Source: Nonomuraea solani (GTDB taxonomy: Bacteria; Actinomycetota; Actinomycetes; Streptosporangiales; Streptosporangiaceae). Taken from it: a stretch of DNA of 64,000 nt. How positions within the stretch are numbered: position 1 is the stretch's first letter; each line of letters starts with the position of its first letter. The notes beneath the pieces are model-generated. The model saw only the letters and a list, made by a program, of their open reading frames with translations. It was not told the origin of the DNA and did no database searches. Positions 16,699-24,773 of the stretch are shown piece after piece. The stretch lies in contig NZ_FNVT01000004.1 in NCBI RefSeq assembly GCF_900108335.1, positions 496,001-560,000 on the forward strand. The letters are read 5' to 3'. The translations under genes were made by a program, and so were the position numbers.

Positions 16699-17559
16699 AT
16701 GTCGACGGACCCGCTGACCGAGGCGTTCGAGGCCCAGCGCGAACGGCTGCGCGCGGTGGCGTACCGCATGCTCGGATCGCACGCCGATGCCGAGGACGTG
16801 GTCCAGGAGGCCTGGCTGCGCCTCTCCCGCCAGGACGCGGCGAGCATCAACAACGTCGCCGGCTGGCTGACCACCGTGGTCGGCCGGATCAGTCTCGACG
16901 TCCTGCGATCGCGCCGGGCCCACCCCGAGCTGTCCTACGACGACCTCGTGGTGACGGTCGACGACGGCCCCGAGCCGGAGGACGACGCGGTGCTCGCCGA
17001 CTCGGTCGGGCTCGCGCTGCTCGTCGTCCTCGATTCGCTCGGGCCGGGCGAGCGGCTGGCGTACGTGCTGCACGACATGTTCGCGGTGCCGTTCGACGAG
17101 ATCGGCAAGATCCTCGGCAGGTCCACCGACGCCGCCAAGATGCTCGCCAGCCGGGCCCGGAAGAAGGTGCAGGGGACCGAACGGCCGGCGGGCACCGTAC
17201 GGGAGCAGCGAGAGGTGGTGCGGGCCTTCATGGCGGCGACCCGCCGCGGCGACTTCGAGGGGCTGCTGCGCGTGCTCGACCCCGACGTGCGGCTGACCGT
17301 CGACACCCCTGGCGGCGTGGTCGTCACCATCGGCGCCACCGAGGTCGCCGGGCGATCGAGCCGGGCCCCCGGCACGGCCGCGGCCGCGATGTTCCGGGAG
17401 GTGCTCGTCAACGGTCTGCCCGGGTTCGTCTCCTGGCGCGCGGACCGCACGCCGATCTCGGTCCTCGCGTTCACCGTCGTCGGGGACCGGATCGCCGGCA
17501 TCGATCTCCTGACCGACCCGGGCAAACTGGCGGCGATGGACCTGCCCGACCCGGCGTGA
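16699..17559 (+). CDS. ECF41-type sigma factor with SnoaL-like C-terminal domain
   Basis: A 286-residue ECF sigma factor: region 2 (FEAQRERLRAVAYRMLGSHADAEDVVQEAWLR, residues 8-40), region 4 (ERLAYVLHDMFAVPFDEIGKIL, about 113-135) and a C-terminal NTF2/SnoaL-like domain (about 170-275) that in ECF41 factors replaces an anti-sigma factor. The DGGGR-like motif that tunes activity in that domain appears as VDTPGGVV. GAGGAAGG lies about 10 nt upstream of the ATG. Likely target: the divergent CMD gene and itself. Confidence 0.9.
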   Translation: MSTDPLTEAFEAQRERLRAVAYRMLGSHADAEDVVQEAWLRLSRQDAASINNVAGWLTTVVGRISLDVLRSRRAHPELSYDDLVVTVDDGPEPEDDAVLADSVGLALLVVLDSLGPGERLAYVLHDMFAVPFDEIGKILGRSTDAAKMLASRARKKVQGTERPAGTVREQREVVRAFMAATRRGDFEGLLRVLDPDVRLTVDTPGGVVVTIGATEVAGRSSRAPGTAAAAMFREVLVNGLPGFVSWRADRTPISVLAFTVVGDRIAGIDLLTDPGKLAAMDLPDPA

Positions 17560-17565
17560 GCCGTC

Positions 17566-18486
17566 CTACCTCTCCACCAAAGCGGCGAAACCGTCGAGGT
17601 GGCGGGCCAGGCTGTACTCGAACAGCCGGTCCAGATCCGGCGCCGTCTCCTCGGCGATCGCGGCCAGCAGGGGGAATCGTCCGCTGCCGAGGACCTCGCC
17701 GGCCCGTTCGCGCCGCGCGAGCCACCATCGGGTGAGCGTGACCCCGGTCGCCTGCTCCGCCTCGACCTCGTCGGCCATGGACAGCGCGGCCGTGATGACC
17801 AGGGCGTGCAGGGTGATCGCCTCCTGCATCCGTACGTCCATGGCCAGCCCGAGGCCGTCGAGCGCGCGCAGGGTCCACTCGGTGTGAGCCATCATGTTGG
17901 GTACGAGCAGCGGCCGCGTGAACGAGATGGCCCTGGGCAGCCAGAGGTGCCGCCGCCCCAGCTCCCACTGCAGGCGGGCGATCAGTTCGAGCTTGGCCCG
18001 CCAGCCCTCCGGCCCGGGGTCGGGCAGCTCCGGTTCGCCGAAGATCTGGTCGACCATCTGCGTGACCAGCTCGTCCTTGTTGGCCACGTGCCGGTACAAC
18101 GACATCGGACCGGCGCCGAGCTCGGCCGCGAGCCGCCGCATGGACACGGCGTCGAGCCCCTCGCCGTCGGCGATCGCGATGGCGGTGCGCAGGACCTGCC
18201 CGCGGTTCAGCGCCTGCTTGGCGCCTCCGGCCTGCCGCGGCCTCGGTGACGTGGCCGGTTGCCGGTGACCGGCCTGTGCGCTGACCACCGTGCCGGAGCC
18301 GACCTTCGCCTCGACCAGCCCTTCGTCGCGCAGGGCCGCCACCACTTTGGTCGCGGTCGCGACCGCGACACCCCATCGCTGGGCGATCTGCCGGATGGAG
18401 GGCATCCGGTCGCCGGCCCGCAGGTCGCCGGTGAGGATCCGGGTGCGGAACTCCGCGGTGATCCGTCGGTAGGGCGGGTCCGGCAT
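17566..18486 (-). CDS. GntR-TetR fusion transcriptional regulator
   Basis: A 306-residue protein with two DNA-binding domains. Residues 5-70 are a GntR winged helix (ITAEFRTRILTGDLRAGDRMPSIRQIAQRWGVAVATATKVV); residues about 90-140 are a TetR helix-turn-helix (VSMRRLAAELGAGPMSLYRHVANKDEL) followed by a TetR_C-type helical domain. This architecture recurs in actinobacteria. Divergent from a polytopic membrane protein, with two 15-bp direct repeats between them, it probably regulates both. TGAGGAGCTGTC precedes its ATG. Confidence 0.9.
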   Translation of the reverse strand: MPDPPYRRITAEFRTRILTGDLRAGDRMPSIRQIAQRWGVAVATATKVVAALRDEGLVEAKVGSGTVVSAQAGHRQPATSPRPRQAGGAKQALNRGQVLRTAIAIADGEGLDAVSMRRLAAELGAGPMSLYRHVANKDELVTQMVDQIFGEPELPDPGPEGWRAKLELIARLQWELGRRHLWLPRAISFTRPLLVPNMMAHTEWTLRALDGLGLAMDVRMQEAITLHALVITAALSMADEVEAEQATGVTLTRWWLARRERAGEVLGSGRFPLLAAIAEETAPDLDRLFEYSLARHLDGFAALVER

Positions 18487-18500
18487 GACAGCTCCTCAAT

Positions 18501-18535
18501 GTACTAGTTCACTTTCCGTCGTACTAGTGCACTTT
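18501..18535. promoter_or_regulatory. Two 15-bp direct repeats with 20-bp period, candidate fusion-regulator operator
   Basis: GTACTAGTTCACTTT (18501-18515) and GTACTAGTGCACTTT (18521-18535) differ at one base and are spaced by exactly two helical turns. They lie 15 nt upstream of the GntR-TetR gene and 49 nt before the divergent membrane gene. Each holds the ACTAGT palindrome next to a GTGCAC-like half, which might match the two DNA-binding domains of the fusion protein. Confidence 0.65.
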
Positions 18536-18583
18536 ATCAGGCCATTTAGGGCTATTTCGCGGCGCCCTGGCTACGCTGTACGC

Positions 18584-19606
18584 ATGACATTAGATACACC
18601 GTACGCAACCGTCCTGCGTTCGTGGCACCGGCCGTTGATGATCATGGTGGCGGCGATGTCCGCGCTCGTCGTCGTTGCGGGCGTCGGCCTCTTCGTCGAC
18701 GGCCGCGAGCTGATGCACCAGTCGATCTGGGCGAAACCGTTGAAGTTCGGGGTCTCGTTCGTCATGTACGGCGCCACGCTCGCCTGGCTGTTGCCGCAGC
18801 TTCGTAAGGCGAGGCGCACGATGTGGGCCCTCGGAACCGCCTTCGCCGTCGCCGGGTTCATCGACGTCGGCTTCATCGTGGTGCAGGCCGCCCGCGGCAC
18901 GTACAGCCACTTCAACACCAACACCGACACGTTCAACCAGATCGGGCAGGTGATCTTCCAGTCAGGCGTGGTCGGCTTGTTCGGGGCTAGCCTGCTCATC
19001 GCCGTCATGCTGCTGTTCCAGCGGGTCGGCGACGCCCCGCTCACCTGGGCCCTGCGCGCCGGGATCGGGCTGGCCGTCCTCGGCATGGCGCTGGCGTCCT
19101 TCTGGGTCGGGTGGACGTCGGCGACCGCCCCCCGCACGGTCGAGGACGCCTACGGGAACCCGGTGTCGCTGCTGGGACAGCACGGGGTGGGGGCGCCGGA
19201 CGGCGGCGGCATGCCGATCACGAACTGGAGCACCACGGGCGGCGACCTGCGCGTCCCGCACTTCATCGGCCTGCACTCCATCCAGGTGTTCGTGCTCGCG
19301 GTGCTCCTTCTCACCGTTCTCGCGACCCGAGTCCGCTGGCTGCGCGGCGAGCGCGTGCGCGCGCGGTTGGTCGGGGCCGTCATTCTGGGGTACGCCGGGC
19401 TGTTCGCGATCACGGCCTGGCAGGCGTTGCGCGGCCAGTCACTGGTCCAGCCCGACGCGGCCACGTGGGCGGCGGTCGCGGTGACGGTCTCGGTGACCGC
19501 GCTACCGGCGGCATCGACCATCGTGGCGGCCCGCCGCAGAGAGCGCCTCCTGTACCTGCCCGGCGCGCTGCCGACCCGTGGGCCCGTCGACTTCATGGGC
19601 CGTTGA
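18584..19606 (+). CDS. Polytopic membrane protein of unknown function
   Basis: A 340-residue integral membrane protein with about eight hydrophobic spans and short loops; a periplasmic-side loop with DTFNQIG and a long polar stretch (about residues 185-220, including GMPITNWSTTGGDLRVPHFIGLH) could hold a His-based site. The ATG at 18584 is preceded by TACGCT ending 6 nt upstream and no Shine-Dalgarno sequence, indicating a leaderless transcript. It is divergent from, and probably repressed by, the GntR-TetR fusion regulator. No family name recognised. Confidence 0.75.
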   Translation: MTLDTPYATVLRSWHRPLMIMVAAMSALVVVAGVGLFVDGRELMHQSIWAKPLKFGVSFVMYGATLAWLLPQLRKARRTMWALGTAFAVAGFIDVGFIVVQAARGTYSHFNTNTDTFNQIGQVIFQSGVVGLFGASLLIAVMLLFQRVGDAPLTWALRAGIGLAVLGMALASFWVGWTSATAPRTVEDAYGNPVSLLGQHGVGAPDGGGMPITNWSTTGGDLRVPHFIGLHSIQVFVLAVLLLTVLATRVRWLRGERVRARLVGAVILGYAGLFAITAWQALRGQSLVQPDAATWAAVAVTVSVTALPAASTIVAARRRERLLYLPGALPTRGPVDFMGR

Positions 19607-19756
19607 GCCTAGGAACCACCACCCACCCGGCGCGAGCGGATCGTGGCCACCAGCGCGCGCCGGTTTTGCCCGTACGACCGATGAGTTTCGCTTTGCCGGG
19701 TCGTCTGCATGGTGAGAACGTCCCCTTCCGCGCCCGAGATGAGGAGTGTGCACACC

Positions 19757-20233
19757 ATGGACCAGGAGAACGTGAGCGCCACCCTGACCGTCGCCGTGCC
19801 CGCCGAGAAGGTGTTCGCGGTGCTGGCGGATCCGACGACCCATTCTGCGATCGATGGCACCGGCTGGGTTCAGGAAGCCGTCAACCAGGTGCCACTGACC
19901 GAGGTGGGGCAGGTTTTCCGGATGGACATGTATCACGCCAACCATCCGGACGGTGACTATCGGGTGGTCAACAAGGTTGAGGTGCTCGACCCGCCGCGCG
20001 TCATCGGCTGGATGACAGGGGAGGAGAAGAGCGACGGCCAAATGGAGTTCGGCGGGTGGATCTGGCGTTATGACCTGGCGCCGATCGGTTCGTCCGAGAC
20101 CGAGGTCATGCTCACCTACGACTGGTCGGCGGTGCCGCCGTTCATTCGGGAATACATTCAGTTTCCGCCGTTCGGTCCTGAGCATCTTTCCAACTCGCTG
20201 CGGCACCTGGCCGAGCTTGTCTCCGGTAGGTAA
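19757..20233 (+). CDS. SRPBCC / polyketide-cyclase-like small-molecule binding protein
   Basis: A 158-residue START/SRPBCC-fold protein: N-terminal beta strand (NVSATLTVAVPAEKVFAVLADPTTHSAIDG, residues 5-34), central strands with VVNKVEVLDPPRVIGW, and a long C-terminal helix (SNSLRHLAELV). ATG at 19757 follows GATGAGGAGTG. Members bind hydrophobic ligands or act as cyclases; the ligand is not predictable. It stands alone between the membrane protein and a broken SDR gene. Confidence 0.82.
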   Translation: MDQENVSATLTVAVPAEKVFAVLADPTTHSAIDGTGWVQEAVNQVPLTEVGQVFRMDMYHANHPDGDYRVVNKVEVLDPPRVIGWMTGEEKSDGQMEFGGWIWRYDLAPIGSSETEVMLTYDWSAVPPFIREYIQFPPFGPEHLSNSLRHLAELVSGR

Positions 20234-20242
20234 TTGCGATGG

Positions 20243-20419
20243 TCACCAGGGGATGATGCCGTCGTCCTCGAAGAATGAGCCGGTCGGGCCGCCATCAGGC
20301 AGCGTGGCGAGCCGGATCGCGGTGGCGGCGCCCTGCTGGGGAGTGCGGGGGGCCTGGAAGCCGGTGAAGTCGGTCGCGACCAGGCCCGGGCAGGCAGCGT
20401 TGATCAGGATGTTCGTGCC
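20243..20419 (-). pseudogene. SDR oxidoreductase C-terminal fragment
   Basis: Minus-strand codons give the end of a classical short-chain dehydrogenase: NILINAACPGLVATDFTG, then AATAIRLATLPDGGPTGSFF and EDDGIIPW, matching the C-terminal PG-x-x-T-D loop and terminal strand. The N-terminal Rossmann half and the YxxxK catalytic pair are missing. The open frame runs on to 20470, but residues before NILIN have no SDR character. It lies 9 nt after the convergent SRPBCC gene. Confidence 0.7.
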
Positions 20420-20447
20420 GGTGAACCGCCCGGGCGGATAGGTGCCG

Positions 20448-20483
20448 GTCCGCACGGTCGTGGAGACCAACGTCCTCGGTGTC
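20448..20483 (+). pseudogene. SDR central fragment in the opposite orientation
   Basis: Plus-strand codons 20448-20483 read VRTVVETNVLGV, the conserved segment that follows the catalytic Asn region of classical SDRs (xxxETNVxGV). It lies about 30 bp from the minus-strand C-terminal fragment but points the other way, so an inversion or two separate deletions broke the original gene here. Confidence 0.5.
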
Positions 20484-20940
20484 TGGTTTCGTCGTCGAGT
20501 ATCTGAACGCCGCCAACGAAGGGCTCAGCACGCCGGGCGGGTGGCGGGTGCCTCGGTGGACGGCACTGCCACGTTTGTTGTCCGGCTTTCTCCGTACGCT
20601 GCCTGCCGAGACGTCCGCGATCGGGAGGAGCGTGGGCGTCACCGCGTTCGCGGGGACTCGCGCGGTTCTCGCCGTTCATTCCGCCGAGCGGTTGACCGTC
20701 AAGGGCTGGTTCAAGCACTTCTCGCCGGGTGAGGGGCTGGGCTGGTCGCGGAGTGTCGAACGGACCGTGCGGTCGTGGACATTAGACGCCGGAGGTCCTG
20801 GTGAGGTGGATGGGGATTGGCTGGCCCGGCACCTTGTGGAGGTTCTCAGGGCGGAGAAGGTGTCCTCGGTAGCGAGGGTGGGAAAACATGTCCATGGTCC
20901 GGACAACGCCCATACGGTGCTCCTTGGGCCGGGGTTCTAG
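20479..20940 (+). CDS. Hypothetical protein, possibly 5'-truncated
   Basis: A 153-residue frame with protein-like composition (LTVKGWFKHFSPGEGLGWSRSVERTVRSW, then DWLARHLVEVLRAEKVSSVARVGKHVHG). The GTG start at 20479 falls inside the SDR remnant and has no ribosome site, so the gene may have lost its own 5' end in the same rearrangement. No family, signal peptide or membrane segment recognised. Confidence 0.5.
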   Translation: MSGFVVEYLNAANEGLSTPGGWRVPRWTALPRLLSGFLRTLPAETSAIGRSVGVTAFAGTRAVLAVHSAERLTVKGWFKHFSPGEGLGWSRSVERTVRSWTLDAGGPGEVDGDWLARHLVEVLRAEKVSSVARVGKHVHGPDNAHTVLLGPGF

Positions 20941-20943
20941 CGA

Positions 20944-21333
20944 TCAATGCGGCGTGTCGGGGTGAGCGAGCCGATCGTCCTCGCGTGCTGCCTGACGCTC
21001 GTGTGCCGCCTGCCGTCGGTGCTGTGACACGTCCCCGATCTCGTCCTGAGCGGCCTGCTCGTGCATGGCGGCGTTCTGGCGATGCGCCTGGGCGGCGCGC
21101 CGATGACCGGTGCGGGCTTCGGCCTCAGCCTGCGCCGCCTCCTGGTGTGCCTGGTCGGCCCGCTCAGCCGCCTGCCGCACCCGCGGCGAGGTGGCACCGG
21201 AGGCCGGCTCCTTCAGCTCTTCGGCCCGTTCGCGTGCCTGCTCAGCGCGTTGCCCGGCGCGCCGCCCACGCTCGTGAGCCTGCTGCGCGCGCTCTCGTGA
21301 CTCCTCGTTGCGATCTGTCGCCTTGTCGCCCAT
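20944..21333 (-). CDS. Ala/Arg/Gln/Glu-rich coiled-coil protein
   Basis: A 129-residue, highly charged protein made almost entirely of heptad-like repeats (ERAQQAHERGRRAGQRAEQARERAEEL; QAAERADQAHQEAAQAEAEA; HEQAAQDEIGDVSQHRRQAA). It is predicted to be one long coiled coil with no globular domain. Similar RDxAA/HxxAA-repeat proteins occur widely in actinobacteria. It is divergent from another protein of the same composition at 21506, suggesting they may work together. Ends 3 nt from the convergent hypothetical gene. Confidence 0.65.
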   Translation of the reverse strand: MGDKATDRNEESRERAQQAHERGRRAGQRAEQARERAEELKEPASGATSPRVRQAAERADQAHQEAAQAEAEARTGHRRAAQAHRQNAAMHEQAAQDEIGDVSQHRRQAAHERQAAREDDRLAHPDTPH

Positions 21334-21505
21334 CCTGGTGCCCTGCCCAGCGACGGCTTGATCGATCGGGGTACGGACGAGCGGGCGCGTCAGGTCTGCT
21401 GGGCATCCGAGAGTCCATCGGCTTCCTGGACGTTGGGCGGTTGTGACGTCTCGGCGCCGGGGGCCTAGTGTTGATAACGGCTCTCCCAGTTGGGGAGGTA
21501 CGAAG

Positions 21506-22219
21506 ATGCTTGATGAGCAGGAGATGTCGGCGCTTGCGGCGCTGTTGTGGGAGCTGGCCGACCGGGTCGGGGATGAGCGGCTGAGCGACGAGGCCCGGCT
21601 GATGGCCGGAATGTTGCGTGAGCGCCTCGACGATGCCGGCCGGGGTGGTGTGGTGCCCGGTGAAAGTGCCGAAACCCGCCAGGGCCGGGCGGCTGACCGG
21701 GATCACGCGGCCGAGCAGCGTGACCGTGCTGCTCAGCGGCGCGATGAAGCGGCCGAACGGCACGACAGGGCCGCTGTTGAGCGGGGCCACGAAGCGCGGC
21801 GGGGCCGGTTGGCGGGCGATGCCGCCGACCGGGCCTTCCATGATGCGCTGTGGCAGGCCGAGCAGCGTGCTCAGGCCATCGACCAGCGGGACGAAGCCGA
21901 CGGTCCGGATGACGGCCGCGATCTCGCCACGCTGCGGCAGGAATGGCAGGACGCTCGCGAGCACGACCGTACGGATCGCGCGGCGTTGCGCGAGAGATGG
22001 GATTCGGTACGCCAGGAGCGGGCGGCGAGGCTGGCCGACGAGGAGGCCGGACGGCGGGATCGGCGGCGGGCGCGAGACGACCGCCAGATGGCCGGGGCGG
22101 ATCGGGCCGAGGCCGCGCACGATCGGGAGGCTAGCCTGGCCGATTGGGAACAGGCCGAGATCGAGCGCCAGCAGGGGTGGCCGCCATCGCCGGATACGGA
22201 CGACAACGGCGACGGCTGA
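21506..22219 (+). CDS. RDxAA-repeat coiled-coil protein
   Basis: A 237-residue protein. Residues 1-45 form a short helical head (MSALAALLWELADRVGDERLSDEARLMAGMLRERL); the rest is a run of imperfect heptads (AADRDHAAEQRDRAAQRRDEAAERHDRAA and on), predicted as an extended coiled coil. ATG at 21506 has GGGGAGG 7 nt upstream, an excellent site. Comparable repeats are found attached to PAS, GAF or DivIVA-like domains, but none is attached here. Its stop abuts the stop of the convergent TIGR03086-like gene. Confidence 0.72.
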   Translation: MLDEQEMSALAALLWELADRVGDERLSDEARLMAGMLRERLDDAGRGGVVPGESAETRQGRAADRDHAAEQRDRAAQRRDEAAERHDRAAVERGHEARRGRLAGDAADRAFHDALWQAEQRAQAIDQRDEADGPDDGRDLATLRQEWQDAREHDRTDRAALRERWDSVRQERAARLADEEAGRRDRRRARDDRQMAGADRAEAAHDREASLADWEQAEIERQQGWPPSPDTDDNGDG

Positions 22220-22804
22220 CTATGGTTGGCGCCCCAGGTAGGCGGCCAGCCGGGTGTAGACGTCGGCGTCGTCGGACACCGGTACGGCCGGGCCGAACGG
22301 GCCCTTCTCGCCGCGGGCCTCTGGCGGCGCGAACTTCGAGAATGCCTCGAATGCCTGCGCGGCAAGGTCGGGGTCGAGGTCGGCGAGCCGCCGGGTGGCA
22401 TGTGCGATGTCCCAGGAGTGAGCCGTGAACTCGTGGGTGTAGGCCTCAAGAGCAACTCGGCCGGGCAGCGTGGCCCACGGTAGCTCGACCATGCGATTGA
22501 GGAGGTCGTCGTCGGCCCACACCCGCTCGACCTCGCTACGGGCCTGGACGAACGCGCTTGCCCAGCCGTCATCGGCGATGCCGTCGATGACATCGGGGAC
22601 GTCGCGCGCATCGCCTCCGGTGGCGACACGGGTGAGCTTGCGCAGCACCGCGACCACGTGCCCGAGCAGCGCGCGAACGTCGTAATCGGCACAGGGAGTG
22701 CGGTTGCTCAGCTCATCGGGACTTACCGCCGCGACCTGCCGCCCGGCCTGATCGAGTGCCCGGGCGAAGGTCGGACGTGGGTCGTGGGCCGGCTCTGATG
22801 TCAT
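22220..22804 (-). CDS. TIGR03086-like DinB/mycothiol-dependent maleylpyruvate isomerase-fold protein
   Basis: A 194-residue four-helix-bundle protein of the DinB/MDMPI superfamily: TPCADYDVRALLGHVVAVL (about residues 36-54) carries the first metal-binding His, and AYTHEFTAHSWDIAHAT (about 122-138) the other two. Members bind divalent metal and often use mycothiol, which fits an actinobacterium; the reaction here is unknown. Confidence 0.85.
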   Translation of the reverse strand: MTSEPAHDPRPTFARALDQAGRQVAAVSPDELSNRTPCADYDVRALLGHVVAVLRKLTRVATGGDARDVPDVIDGIADDGWASAFVQARSEVERVWADDDLLNRMVELPWATLPGRVALEAYTHEFTAHSWDIAHATRRLADLDPDLAAQAFEAFSKFAPPEARGEKGPFGPAVPVSDDADVYTRLAAYLGRQP

Positions 22805-22848
22805 GTTCGGGAGCTTACGAGGCCGCGCCGACAGAACAACGGGCCTGC

Positions 22849-22892
22849 CGGGGTGGGATCCCGTCAGGCGACCACGTGATCGGGCAACGGGT
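22849..22892. repeat. Fragment (44 bp) of the dispersed hairpin-rich repeat
   Basis: GGGGTGGGATCCCGTCAGGC followed by an ATCGGGCAACGGGTG end matches the terminal segment of the repeat copies at 40.3 and 43.2 kb with a few changes. It lies in the divergent gap before the ABC exporter genes, more than 11 kb from the other copies, and is the only piece of the repeat found outside the island. Confidence 0.7.
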
Positions 22893-22941
22893 GAAACCTG
22901 GGCGAGGGTGCCGTGAAACCGGGGGCGCCGACAGTTGAGCC

Positions 22942-23964
22942 ATGAGCATCACAGAACTCGGACGTACCGGGGGCGGCCCGGCCCTCGATGGGGGCAGCGA
23001 ACTGGCCGTACGTGCGGAAGGGCTGGTGAAAACGTTCGGCGAGCACCGTGCCGTCGACGGGATCGACCTGAACGTGCGTCCCGGTGAGATCTTCGGCGTC
23101 CTCGGACCGAACGGCGCCGGCAAGACCACCACCCTGCGCATGCTGGCCACCCTGTTGAAGATCGACGCGGGTCGTGCCGAGATCTTCGGGGTCGACGTGG
23201 CGGGCAACCCGCACATGATCCGGCAACTGGTCGGCGTCACCGGACAGTACGCGTCGGTCGATGAGAACCTGACGGCCCGCGAGAATCTCCGGCTGTTCAG
23301 CCGCCTGCAGGGCATCGCCGCCCCGCGCGCCCGGCGGGTCGCCATCGAGCTGCTGGGTCAGTTCGGCCTGGAGGAGGCCGCCGACAAGCCGATCGCGCAG
23401 TTCTCCGGCGGCATGCGCCGGCGCCTCGACCTGGCGGCCAGCCTGATCACCAGGCCACCGTTGATCTTCCTGGATGAGCCGACCACCGGTCTCGATCCGC
23501 GTACGCGCGGCCAGATGTGGGACACCATCCGCGGCCTGGTGGCCGACGGCTGCACGGTGCTGCTGACCACTCAATACCTGGACGAAGCCGACCAGCTCGC
23601 CGACCGCGTCGCCGTCATCGACCACGGCCACAAGGTCGCCGAGGGCACCCCCGACGAGTTGAAGACCGCGGTGGGCGACTCCACCCTCCAGTTGCTGCTG
23701 GCCGAGCCGGGCGAGGTGCCCACCGCCGTACAGGTCGTGCGTCGTGTCCTCGGCTCCGACCCGGTGCTCAGCCCGGAGAAGGGGCGTCTCAACGTCGCCC
23801 TCGACCAGGCCGACCTGGCCGCGGACGTACTGATCGCGCTGCGTACCGCCGGAGTGTCGATCTCCTCGGTGAGCGTGGCCAAGCCCAGCCTGGACGAGGT
23901 GTTCCTCGCCCTCACCGGCCACGGGACGGACGACAAGAACGGCATGGAGGAGAACAACCGATGA
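22942..23964 (+). CDS. ABC transporter ATP-binding protein, DrrA type
   Basis: A 340-residue ATPase of the daunorubicin-resistance DrrA group. Walker A GPNGAGKTT (about residues 55-63), Q-loop GQYASVDENLT, signature FSGGMRRRLDLA and Walker B LIFLDEPTTGLDP are all intact, followed by the DrrA-type C-terminal extension (about 225-320) needed for assembly with the permease. Its stop overlaps the start of the permease gene (ATGA). Together they would form an efflux pump for a hydrophobic compound. Confidence 0.93.
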   Translation: MSITELGRTGGGPALDGGSELAVRAEGLVKTFGEHRAVDGIDLNVRPGEIFGVLGPNGAGKTTTLRMLATLLKIDAGRAEIFGVDVAGNPHMIRQLVGVTGQYASVDENLTARENLRLFSRLQGIAAPRARRVAIELLGQFGLEEAADKPIAQFSGGMRRRLDLAASLITRPPLIFLDEPTTGLDPRTRGQMWDTIRGLVADGCTVLLTTQYLDEADQLADRVAVIDHGHKVAEGTPDELKTAVGDSTLQLLLAEPGEVPTAVQVVRRVLGSDPVLSPEKGRLNVALDQADLAADVLIALRTAGVSISSVSVAKPSLDEVFLALTGHGTDDKNGMEENNR

Positions 23965-24773
23965 GCACCATGATCGCCGCCGACCGCGTGGCGGCCGCCC
24001 GGCGGCGCGTCTCGCTGGGAGAGACGTTCAGCCAGACCATGACGATGGCGTGGCGGGCGCTCATGAAGATGCGCCGCAACCCGGAGCAGTTCTTCGATGT
24101 GGCGCTGCAGCCCATCCTGTTCACCGCGATGTTCGCCTTCATCTTCGGCGGCGCCGTCAGCGGTGACGTGGAGAGCTATCTGCCCATGATGGTTCCGGGC
24201 ATTCTCGCTCAGACCGTACTGACGACGTGCATGGCCACGGGCACGCAGCTCCGCGAGGACATGGAGAAGGGCGTCTTCGACCGGTTCAAGTCGTTGCCGA
24301 TCGCCAGGATCGCGCCGCTCGCCGGCCCGATGGTGGCCGACCTGCTGCGCTACACGATCGCGGCCACGCTGACCTTCGGCATGGGCCTGGTGCTGGGTTA
24401 CCGCCCGGGCGGCGGCGCCGTCGGCCTGTTCGCCGCGATCCTGCTGGCGATCATCACGGGCTGGTCGCTGGCGTGGGTGTTCACCTGGGTCGGTACGATC
24501 GCGCGGAGCGCCCAGGCCGTACAGGGCATCTCCATGATGATCTTGTTTCCGCTGACGTTCCTGTCGAACGCGTTCGTCCCCGTCGACACCCTGCCCGGCT
24601 GGCTGGCCGCGTTCGTACGGGTCAATCCGGTTTCACATCTGGTCACAGCCGCCCGCGACCTCGCCAACAGTGCCGTCGTCAGCGGGGAGGTGGCCTGGAC
24701 GCTCCTGGCGTGCGTGATCGTCATCGCGATCTTCGCCCCGCTGTCGGTACGCAGCTACAAGCGGCACATGTGA
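23961..24773 (+). CDS. ABC-2 type permease, DrrB family
   Basis: A 270-residue integral membrane protein with six spans and the ABC-2 pattern (VALQPILFTAMFAFIFGG; LTFLSNAFVPVDTLPGWLAAFVRVNPVSHLVTAAR, the typical conserved loop). It starts at ATG 23961 within the ATPase stop codon. Its last 141 nt overlap the 3' end of the opposite-strand AfsR-type regulator, an unusually long convergent overlap. Confidence 0.92.
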   Translation: MSTMIAADRVAAARRRVSLGETFSQTMTMAWRALMKMRRNPEQFFDVALQPILFTAMFAFIFGGAVSGDVESYLPMMVPGILAQTVLTTCMATGTQLREDMEKGVFDRFKSLPIARIAPLAGPMVADLLRYTIAATLTFGMGLVLGYRPGGGAVGLFAAILLAIITGWSLAWVFTWVGTIARSAQAVQGISMMILFPLTFLSNAFVPVDTLPGWLAAFVRVNPVSHLVTAARDLANSAVVSGEVAWTLLACVIVIAIFAPLSVRSYKRHM

